A DNA stretch of 60,622 bases from assembly GCA_902595105.1 (NCBI GenBank), contig CACJPA010000004.1:1-60622 (forward strand). The letters are read 5' to 3'. The first letter of the stretch is position 1, and every line of letters starts with the position of its first letter. Under the pieces are notes generated by a model that searched no databases, was not told the DNA's origin, and was given only the letters and a program-made list of their open reading frames with translations. The DNA is from an uncultured Pelagibacteraceae bacterium (GTDB lineage Bacteria > Pseudomonadota > Alphaproteobacteria > Pelagibacterales > Pelagibacteraceae). Positions 54,253-60,622 of the stretch are shown here, one piece after another. A program made the translations under genes and the position numbers.

Positions 54253-55345
54253 AATTTCTGTGGTTAATAAGTTTCAGTATCTAAAATCAATTTTTCCAGG
54301 TGTTATTTTAGCTTTAATATTTTGTTTATTTTCTCAAGGAATTAATAACGTTTTAGCAATAGAGATTTTTGGAACTGACAAAAGTCCAATTTCAACGGTG
54401 CTAATTGCAATACTTCTTGGAATATTAATGGGAAACGCTTTTACTCCAAGACCAGGTATGATGGTTGGTTTAGATTTTACTCAACAATATATTTTAAAAT
54501 TAGGAATAATTTTTTTGGGGATTAGATTAAGTTTTGCAGATTTTATTAAATTTGGCTCTGTTGCAATACCTCTAGTAATATTCTGTATATTGGGAGTATT
54601 AATATTAATAAAACTTCTTATCAAAAAAGTACCTATATCATCAAAAATGTCTTACTTAATTGCTATTGGTACTAGCGTGTGTGGTGCTACTGCAATTGTT
54701 GCAACAGCTCCAGTTATCAATGCAAAAAAAACAGAAGTTGCTTATGCCATAGCTAATATTACATTATTTGGAGTGATTGCAATGCTGGTTTACCCTTACT
54801 TTGCAGAATGGTATTTTGACAATAATGCTTTGGAAGCTGGATTATTTTTAGGAACCTCAATTCATGAAACCTCTCAGGTTGCTGCCGCAGGATTAATTTA
54901 TGATCAACAATTTAATAATCCTGAAACTTTAGATGTAGCAACAGTAACAAAATTAATTAGAAACACCTTTCTTGTGATCCTTATTCCTTTATTTGCTTTC
55001 TTATACAATAGGGGTGAATTTAATGAGCAAAAGTACTCAATTTTAAGTATTTTTCCATATTTTGTAATTGGTTTTATTGGCATGATAATTGTGAGAAATT
55101 TAGGAGATGAATTATTTTTACCTGAAACTGATAATTTTTATGTTTGGTCTAGGTTTATTGAATATTTAAAAATTTTAGCAACTGTATTTTTAACGATGGC
55201 AATGGCAGCTGTTGGAATTTCAATTAACTTAGGTGAGCTTAAGTCAATGGGATATAAACCATTTGTAGTTGGTTTGATTGCAGCAGTAACTGTTGGTATT
55301 ATCAGTTTAATATATATAGAAACTTTAAAAAATTTTTTGATTTAA
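54245..55345 (+). CDS. YeiH-type putative sulfate/anion exporter
   Basis: The 366-residue protein has about ten helices and the UPF0324/YeiH signatures: GILMGNAF near the first repeat, the [14 protein letters not shown] loop and [12 protein letters not shown]. Some family members are called putative sulfate exporters and are genetically linked to sulfonate breakdown. It starts with a GTG (54245) inside the end of suyB, which suggests coupled translation and a role in disposing of the sulfite or sulfate made by SuyAB and Xsc. Activity is unproven. Confidence 0.8.
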   Translation: MHKISVVNKFQYLKSIFPGVILALIFCLFSQGINNVLAIEIFGTDKSPISTVLIAILLGILMGNAFTPRPGMMVGLDFTQQYILKLGIIFLGIRLSFADFIKFGSVAIPLVIFCILGVLILIKLLIKKVPISSKMSYLIAIGTSVCGATAIVATAPVINAKKTEVAYAIANITLFGVIAMLVYPYFAEWYFDNNALEAGLFLGTSIHETSQVAAAGLIYDQQFNNPETLDVATVTKLIRNTFLVILIPLFAFLYNRGEFNEQKYSILSIFPYFVIGFIGMIIVRNLGDELFLPETDNFYVWSRFIEYLKILATVFLTMAMAAVGISINLGELKSMGYKPFVVGLIAAVTVGIISLIYIETLKNFLI

Positions 55346-56421
55346 GATTTTACTAATAATTTTTTTCTTAAGTTTGAAATAAATCGTCTAATAAATGCCG
55401 CTCCAACACCTAAAATAATTGCAAACATAATCGTAAATAGTCCATAAAAGAATGGCATCTCTTTAGAAAAATCTATAATAAATTTCGAGAAAAAATTTAA
55501 TTCTGAGGATGCGGTAGTTGAAATTTCATTTATATTTTGATCTGCAAAAAATGTATCGTACGCTATAGCAATGCCCACCACTAATAACAATATTGCCAAT
55601 AAAGCTCTTAAACCAGAACTGTCAATTCTTTCTCCTAGTTTTTGTCCAACCTGAACTCCAATAATTGATCCTACAACCAGCATTAGAACTAATAATAAAT
55701 CTATAGATCCATAATTAAATGAATGAAGAAAAGTAACAACGACACTTACAAAAATTGTTACAAATAAAGATGTGCCAGGAACTAATTTGGTAGGCATCTT
55801 AATTATGTAAATCATTGCTGGAACTAAAATAAATGCTCCTCCAATTCCCATTATAGCTGCAATAAAACCAACCAATAGACCAATTATAATTGGAGTAAAA
55901 ATACTTTCATATAATTTAGACTTTGGAAATCTCATTCTTAATGGAAGACCATGTATCCAATAATGAACATGTAATTTTTTTTTAACAACTACGTTTCTTT
56001 TTGCTTTATCTATTTCACCTAAACTTTCAACTAACATTAAAGTTCCTATTATTGCCAAAATGTACATGTAAGCCAAAGAAATAACCGTATCAATTTTTCC
56101 AATACCTTTAAAATATGTAAAAGTATAAATTCCTAAAGAAGTACCAATTACTCCTCCTATCACAATCATCGAGCCCATTTTATAATCTAAAGTATTTTTT
56201 AAATAATGAGTAGTAGATCCTGAAACTGAAGTAGCTAAAATATTATTTGCTTCATTGGCAACTGCGTACACAGGAGGTATACCTAAAAAAATTAAAAAAG
56301 GAGTCATTAAAAAACCACCACCAACACCAAATAAACCTGATAGAACTCCAACAATTGCACTTAATAAAAGTATCTCTACTGGATTTACAAAAACTTGAGC
56401 TATTGGTAAAAATACTTCCAT
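55342..56421 (-). CDS. TauE/SafE family transporter, long form
   Basis: The 359-residue protein has the two TauE repeats (GLFGVGGGFLMTPFLIF near residues 29-45, IMGIGGAFILVPAMIY near 190) and an extra cytoplasmic loop between helices. It is longer than the 261-residue paralogue at 37567-38352. TauE-type proteins export sulfite or sulfoacetate. Its overlap by four bases with the convergent YeiH-like gene and its place beside suyAB, xsc and apr genes fit sulfite export. The ion is inferred from context. Confidence 0.85.
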   Translation of the reverse strand: MEVFLPIAQVFVNPVEILLLSAIVGVLSGLFGVGGGFLMTPFLIFLGIPPVYAVANEANNILATSVSGSTTHYLKNTLDYKMGSMIVIGGVIGTSLGIYTFTYFKGIGKIDTVISLAYMYILAIIGTLMLVESLGEIDKAKRNVVVKKKLHVHYWIHGLPLRMRFPKSKLYESIFTPIIIGLLVGFIAAIMGIGGAFILVPAMIYIIKMPTKLVPGTSLFVTIFVSVVVTFLHSFNYGSIDLLLVLMLVVGSIIGVQVGQKLGERIDSSGLRALLAILLLVVGIAIAYDTFFADQNINEISTTASSELNFFSKFIIDFSKEMPFFYGLFTIMFAIILGVGAAFIRRFISNLRKKLLVKS

Positions 56422-56449
56422 AAAAATTTACAAGTTGCTAAAAAACAAC

Positions 56450-56596
56450 TTAGTTAAAAGTAATAAAAGTTCCAACTAAAATCACTCCCCAGTAAGCTGT
56501 TAGGCTTGCTATAATTCCAGCTTTAATTATTATGGTTTTGAAATTTAAGAGTTTGTTTATAATTTTTACGTTGGAAAGCAACATTGAATCCGTCAT
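56450..56596 (-). CDS. Small membrane protein, 48 residues, upstream of the TauE-like gene
   Basis: The frame starts ATG 56596 and ends TAA 56450-56452. The product has a short polar start, a basic middle (LLNFKTIIIK) and one C-terminal membrane helix (AGIIASLTAYWGVILVGTFITF). It precedes the TauE-like gene by 28 bases on the same strand, so it may be a partner of the exporter. A short repeat AAGTTG/CAACTT between them could form a weak hairpin. I recognise no family. Confidence 0.62.
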   Translation of the reverse strand: MTDSMLLSNVKIINKLLNFKTIIIKAGIIASLTAYWGVILVGTFITFN

Positions 56597-56651
56597 TACA
56601 CCCACAATGAAATTTGTCAAACAATTATTTATTATTAAGTAATTTTTTTAT

Positions 56652-57002
56652 CTAGTAGATAGTTGCCCCAAAAACTTTAATAACATTGTCCTCGACCCCT
56701 AATACCAATCTTCCAAGGAACTCACCTGGGATCTCTTTATTTGTCTGCTTGATCAGAACAGTTATATGATCTCCTCTTCTTAAACATCCAAAAGGTTCAA
56801 AAGTCTCATTAAGATTAGTAATAAGCTTGTTATTAGCCCACTGCTTACCAAGCTCTACCTCGTTAGCACCAAAAAGCATCTGAGTAGAAAAATCTCTAGT
56901 AAACCCTCCATAATCTTTAAGATTAGATGATTTAACCAAATTATCCCAAATTGGTTTGGCTAATTCATATATTTCATCATCTGTTTTAGATAAAATATCC
57001 AT
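56652..57002 (-). CDS. Conserved-looking hypothetical, 116 residues, in the apr cluster
   Basis: The protein is soluble with no signal peptide. It has an N-terminal helical part (about 1-60) and a C-terminal beta-rich part (GDHITVLIKQ, then GEFLGRLVLGVEDNVIKVFGATIY) that may be a small barrel. It lies 21 bases downstream of aprA on the same strand, so it is the fourth gene of the apr run. I do not recognise a family. Position suggests a maturation or accessory role for adenylylsulfate reductase, but the sequence gives no direct evidence. Confidence 0.7.
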   Translation of the reverse strand: MDILSKTDDEIYELAKPIWDNLVKSSNLKDYGGFTRDFSTQMLFGANEVELGKQWANNKLITNLNETFEPFGCLRRGDHITVLIKQTNKEIPGEFLGRLVLGVEDNVIKVFGATIY

Positions 57003-57023
57003 TCGATTTTATTTAAAAATTTA

Positions 57024-58883
57024 TTACGAAGCTTTTTTCTTCTCGTTCTCATCCACTATGTGGTAGACAGGAACTTTCTCCATGCTAAATTTACCAGTTT
57101 TTGGATCTCTTCTAGAAACCGTCAGGCAATGCCAATTATCATCATCAAGTTTCATATGGTCGCCTCTATAGTAATAACCAGGCCATCTAGTTTCTTCTCT
57201 AAACATAGTATGTTCTGTTACACATTGAGAAGTTAAAGCTCTATGTTTTAGCTCCCATGCTCTCATAAGCTGGTGGTAATCTTCAGCACCAACATTTTCT
57301 AGATCTTCCTCTAACCAAGCCAGAAGCTCTAGACCTCTTTTTAGCATATTTGCGTTAGTCATATAATTGGTGGCTATTCCACCAACATATTCGTCCATAA
57401 TTCTTTGTAAACGCTGTAACCCTTGAATTGGAGAAATATAACTAGGTGATACTGTTCCGCCAGTTATTTCGTTTTGAGCAACAGTGTAATTTTCTAAAGG
57501 TTTGTAAACTTTAACTTTAAAATCTTCACATTGTTTGTCTGATACCTTTAAGCCTTCAGCCTTTTTATCTTCAATGTATTTTACAGCTGCTTTTGCCGCT
57601 AACCTACCTTCAGTAAATGAGCCTGAAGAAAATTTGTGAGCGCTTCCACCTACAGTATCACCTGCTCCAAATAATCCATCAATAGTTAGCATTCTATTAT
57701 AACCCCAGAAGTATTCTGGTGGAGATAAGTCCTCTGGTCCACTTACCCAAGCTCCAGAGCAAGTAGCATGAGAACCCATTACATACGGTTCTGAAGTTGT
57801 TAATTCAGGATTTGTATATTTCGGGTCAATATTTTGGGATGCCCAAACGACAGCTTGACCTACTGTCATTCCTAAAAAGTTTTCCCAACCAACAGTTTCT
57901 AAATGTGGGTCTTGAAAAGCCTCAGTAGTAACCATATGGATTGGTCCGCCACCTGCCATTGTTTCTTGAATAAAAGCATGATTTCTTAAACACGTAGGTG
58001 TTGGATGGTGATCTATATATTCACCTACTAATTCTTTAGTCTGGTCATACCATTTCTTCTCGTAGTTTTCGCCGTTTGCATTTTGTGTATATGTTTTTAA
58101 ATGCAAGAAGTAAGCACCAACAGGTCCATATCCATCTTTAAATCTACATAACACAATTCTATTTTCCATTTGAGTCATTTTAGCACCAGCTGCTATTGGT
58201 AATGCGTATGCTGAACCATTACTCCAAGGAGCATACCAGGTTCTTCCCATACCTTCTCCAACAGCTCTAGGCTTAAATATGTGTGAAGCTCCTCCTGCTG
58301 CAACAATTACAGCCTTTGCTCTAAATACATGGAAATCGCCTGTTCTCATATTAAATCCAACAGCTCCACCCACTCTATTCTCTTGAGCCTCATCCATTAA
58401 AAGATGAGTAATCATAATTCTATTATAAATTTTGTCTGCAGATTTTTTTGCTGCTTCTGCAACAATTGGCTTATAACTTTCACCGTGAATCATTATCTGC
58501 CACTTACCTTCTCTTAAATATCTTCCAGTCTCTTCATTTTTCATCATAGGAAGACCCCATTCATCAAACATATGAACAGTTGAGTCTACATGACGAGCCA
58601 TGTCATATCCTAAATCTTCTCTAACCATTCCCATCAAATCATTTCGTGCGTATCTAACATGATCTTCAGGTTGATTTTCACCCCACTGCATACCCATGTA
58701 ACAGTTAATTGCGTAAAGACCTTGAGCTACTGCCCCACTTCTATCTATGTTTGCTTTTTCAACACAAACAATTTTCATATCTCTGCCCCAGTGCCTCGCT
58801 TCGAAAGTTGCACCAGTACCAGCCATACCTCCACCAACAACTAATACATCGCAGTCTTCGTAATGAGTTTTGTGCTTAGCCAT
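57024..58883 (-). CDS. aprA: Adenylylsulfate reductase, alpha subunit
   Basis: AprA is the FAD subunit of dissimilatory APS reductase, which interconverts adenylylsulfate with sulfite and AMP. The 619-residue protein has the flavin motif DVLVGGGMAGTGA at about residues 13-26 (V-V-G-G-G-M-A-G-T-G), IDRSGAVAQGLYAIN, a YGPVGAYFLHLKT-type active-site region and the fumarate-reductase-like layout. It shares one base with aprB. In SAR11 cells AprA is thought to run in the sulfite-oxidising direction; the sulfite-producing genes nearby support that. Confidence 0.95.
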   Translation of the reverse strand: MAKHKTHYEDCDVLVVGGGMAGTGATFEARHWGRDMKIVCVEKANIDRSGAVAQGLYAINCYMGMQWGENQPEDHVRYARNDLMGMVREDLGYDMARHVDSTVHMFDEWGLPMMKNEETGRYLREGKWQIMIHGESYKPIVAEAAKKSADKIYNRIMITHLLMDEAQENRVGGAVGFNMRTGDFHVFRAKAVIVAAGGASHIFKPRAVGEGMGRTWYAPWSNGSAYALPIAAGAKMTQMENRIVLCRFKDGYGPVGAYFLHLKTYTQNANGENYEKKWYDQTKELVGEYIDHHPTPTCLRNHAFIQETMAGGGPIHMVTTEAFQDPHLETVGWENFLGMTVGQAVVWASQNIDPKYTNPELTTSEPYVMGSHATCSGAWVSGPEDLSPPEYFWGYNRMLTIDGLFGAGDTVGGSAHKFSSGSFTEGRLAAKAAVKYIEDKKAEGLKVSDKQCEDFKVKVYKPLENYTVAQNEITGGTVSPSYISPIQGLQRLQRIMDEYVGGIATNYMTNANMLKRGLELLAWLEEDLENVGAEDYHQLMRAWELKHRALTSQCVTEHTMFREETRWPGYYYRGDHMKLDDDNWHCLTVSRRDPKTGKFSMEKVPVYHIVDENEKKKAS

Positions 58884-59353
58884 TAGTAATAAACTCCTTT
58901 TTTAAAAGACTCTTTTGGAACTGCAGGAAGTTCACCATTAATATTTAGTCCTTCAGGTTCAGTGTATAATCTTTGTGAATTTAATTCTCCTTGTTTAATT
59001 TTTTCACCATCTGCAAGTTTAGGAATAAATTTTCCCCATGGTTTTGTTGTTATTGGTGAAACAAAGTCTTTTGTTGTTCCATTTCTAAATTTAATTTTCC
59101 AAGAAATAGTTCCTTTTTCTTCTTCACGTCTTACTCTAACACTATGTCCCATTGGAGCAAAATCTGCATAACCTCTTACGTCAATTGCATGATTTGGGCA
59201 TGCTTTTACACATGAATAACATTCCCAACAAAAATTTGGTTCTATATTTTTTGCACGCCTAATATTTTCATCAATGTGCATTATATCAGATGGACAAATA
59301 TCTACGCAGTGACCACATCCATCACATCTAGTCATATATACAAAAGTTGACAT
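58883..59353 (-). CDS. aprB: Adenylylsulfate reductase, beta subunit
   Basis: AprB passes electrons between AprA and the membrane partner. The 156-residue ferredoxin has two [4Fe-4S] sets: Cys10, Cys13, Cys16 and Cys20 (TRCDGCGHCVDICP), and Cys42, Cys45, Cys48 and Cys52 (FCWECYSCVKACP). The tail after the ferredoxin domain (about 60-156) wraps AprA in known structures and is complete. It overlaps aprA by one base. Confidence 0.95.
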   Translation of the reverse strand: MSTFVYMTRCDGCGHCVDICPSDIMHIDENIRRAKNIEPNFCWECYSCVKACPNHAIDVRGYADFAPMGHSVRVRREEEKGTISWKIKFRNGTTKDFVSPITTKPWGKFIPKLADGEKIKQGELNSQRLYTEPEGLNINGELPAVPKESFKKGVYY

Positions 59354-59384
59354 AATTTATTTTCTTTCCTTTTTTGTTATCATA

Positions 59385-60179
59385 TTAATAATGTTTTGGC
59401 TCTTCTCTTTTTATTCCTAGGCCAAATTGCTCAGGCGCGTCCGCAGGAGGTGGTAAATTATCTCTAGAACCGTCTGCTTCAGCCAAATTTTTCTGTATTG
59501 CTGCTCCAGGCTTATAGAACATGTGAGCAAATTTCGACCAATAAACTCCACCAAATAAAACTAAATTAGAAACTACAAACAATGCAAAAAATAAGAATGA
59601 AAAACCTACTTGACCATTAAATTGAGTATAAGACCAAGCTAGTCCAAAAGTTGAACATGCTAATAATGCTAGAACAAATAAATCAGCTTTAATAATTCTA
59701 TACCAAGGGTGTGCTTCGGCAGAAACATCTACTCTTAAAAAAAACCAAAACCAAAATCCACCTACACATGTAAGTATTGCACCTACATGCCATAACATTG
59801 ACCACAATGTAGAAGAAGTTTTATCTGCCCCTGTATAACAAAACACTAACATTGCTGAAGCAATCCAAAAGATTATAGTTCCATACATACCAAGAACATG
59901 TGCTAACCTTCTTTTTCCAAAACCTAATTCTGATGTTGTTCCAATGTCATAAACAGTAGTCTTAGCAATAATTTTTGCCTTCTCAGCAGCTCCAACCTCT
60001 CTTGTTGCCTGCAATTTTGCTTTTTTTGCATTGTTAAAGAAATAGGTTAAATTTTTGTGATGTATCATCTGAATAATTGTTCCAAAAGCAATTAAAAGAA
60101 TCATTGCAATTATAAAACCTTGCATAACAGCAGTAGGAACTACTTCTGATAATAAAGAAAATGGATTTGTTTCAAGCAT
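59385..60179 (-). CDS. aprM: AprM-type membrane anchor
   Basis: The 264-residue protein has about six membrane helices, several histidines near helix ends and an N-terminal periplasmic or cytoplasmic stretch. It starts the apr run (aprM-aprB-aprA) with 31 bases to aprB. AprM is proposed to link APS reductase to the quinone pool in bacteria that lack QmoABC. No heme-ligand set is certain. The gene order is the main support. Confidence 0.82.
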   Translation of the reverse strand: MLETNPFSLLSEVVPTAVMQGFIIAMILLIAFGTIIQMIHHKNLTYFFNNAKKAKLQATREVGAAEKAKIIAKTTVYDIGTTSELGFGKRRLAHVLGMYGTIIFWIASAMLVFCYTGADKTSSTLWSMLWHVGAILTCVGGFWFWFFLRVDVSAEAHPWYRIIKADLFVLALLACSTFGLAWSYTQFNGQVGFSFLFFALFVVSNLVLFGGVYWSKFAHMFYKPGAAIQKNLAEADGSRDNLPPPADAPEQFGLGIKREEPKHY

Positions 60180-60291
60180 TTTACCCTTATGTATAATTAT
60201 TTTAAATAATTTTAAAGTTTTCTAATCTAGATAACTCATCATATCAACAAAAACTATTGATAAATTTGTCTTTAATAACAATTAAAAATAT

Positions 60292-60622
60292 TTACTTTCT
60301 TTTGTAATGTTGTTTTTTTGGGATCACAGACCTAACACCTCCTTGCGGATTCTCTACATCCCCTTCTCTTCTTGGGATTAAATGAATATGACAATGCATA
60401 ATTGATTGGCCTGCAGATTTTCCTGCATTTGTGCCTATATTGAAACCTTTTACACTAGAATCTTGTGTTAAAATTTTTTCTTTAGTTTTTAAAATTAACT
60501 CGTTACATGCCTGAATTTCATCTTTAGTAAGCTCAAAATATGTCTCTACATGTCTTTTAGGAACGATAAGACTATGAAATCGTGAGACAGGGTAGCTATC
60601 TGTAGATGAATAAGCTAATTGG
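60292..60622 (-). CDS. HIT family protein (N-terminus beyond the right edge)
   Basis: A 109-residue C-terminal part is visible. It ends in TAA at 60292-60294 and has the complete triad as MHCHIHLIPRREGD, with the SLIVPKRHVETYFELT and NAGKSAGQS stretches before it. This is the classical HIT form, unlike the QLHIH variant at 37154-37564. The start of the gene is cut off by the window edge. Members hydrolyse nucleotide phosphoramidates or dinucleoside polyphosphates. Confidence 0.87.
   Translation of the reverse strand, partial: QLAYSSTDSYPVSRFHSLIVPKRHVETYFELTKDEIQACNELILKTKEKILTQDSSVKGFNIGTNAGKSAGQSIMHCHIHLIPRREGDVENPQGGVRSVIPKKQHYKRK

Noticed and set aside
1-60622. CRISPR arrays, prophage structural genes, rRNA operons
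   Set aside because: No regularly spaced repeats, capsid/tail/terminase genes or rRNA segments were seen on reading the window.

Overview
The window is a low-GC, gene-dense stretch that looks like a SAR11 / Pelagibacterales (marine alphaproteobacterial) genome. The evidence is AT-rich codon use, spacers of a few bases with many 1-8 base overlaps, a lone purB-C-S-Q-L cluster, a class II DAHP synthase, isoleucine entry by citramalate synthase, and an aprM-aprB-aprA cluster beside organosulfonate genes. All identifications come from reading motifs and proteins; no database search was possible.

Layout. (1) 1-1144: the inner end of an element integrated in a tRNA-Thr(UGU) gene. It ends in a clean 3' half-tRNA at 1100-1144 and carries very small minus-strand ORFs whose composition differs from the host genes. 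(2) 1145-4820: a GFA-fold protein, NAD kinase and an intact tRNA-Leu(UAA). Next comes a 2.3 kb insertion flanked by a perfect 50 bp direct repeat of the tRNA 5' half; inside it a second 25 bp direct repeat closely brackets a single gene for a secreted trypsin-like protease. (3) 4821-8387 (minus): SAF-domain oxidoreductase, polytopic membrane protein, gamma-glutamylcyclotransferase-like protein, CinA-like protein. (4) 8408-15627 (plus): sfsA, map, purBCSQL, bolA, monothiol glutaredoxin. (5) 15637-25512 (minus): rpsD; a cysS-cimA-DUF1989-trmJ run; nadE; class II aroG; glmS; and a GlmU reduced to its acetyltransferase half. (6) 25582-29823 (plus): gph and the methylcitrate-cycle genes prpD-prpB-prpC. 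(7) 29827-34251 (minus): DUF4149 protein, IsdG-like monooxygenase, nitroreductase, a 57-residue lipoprotein, nrdB, nrdA. (8) 34431-50370: phosphomannomutase, a coiled-coil protein, a candidate small RNA, HIT protein, TauE-like exporter, dusA, rpoZ, MFS, dehydrogenase, PNPOx-like protein, a putative secreted zinc protease, DUF1330 protein, ROK kinase, gamma-carbonic-anhydrase-like protein, thioredoxin-fold protein, glycosyltransferase, FAD oxidoreductase and a NodU-type carbamoyltransferase. (9) 50372-60179: DUF5989 and SxtJ-like membrane proteins, then a sulfonate/sulfite block (xsc, suyA, suyB, YeiH-like and TauE-like transporters, a conserved hypothetical, aprA, aprB, aprM). A HIT protein runs off the right edge.

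How they work together. The last block reads as one pathway. Xsc (sulfoacetaldehyde) and SuyAB (sulfolactate) release sulfite. AprABM can oxidise sulfite to adenylylsulfate, or the TauE/YeiH-type carriers can export sulfite or sulfate. The most unusual parts are the two neighbouring tRNA-anchored insertions at the left, especially the one-gene protease unit with nested direct repeats and an apparent replacement of the tRNA-Leu promoter. Several small genes were found by reading the gaps: the nrdB-linked lipoprotein, the DUF5989 protein and a 48-residue membrane protein next to tauE.
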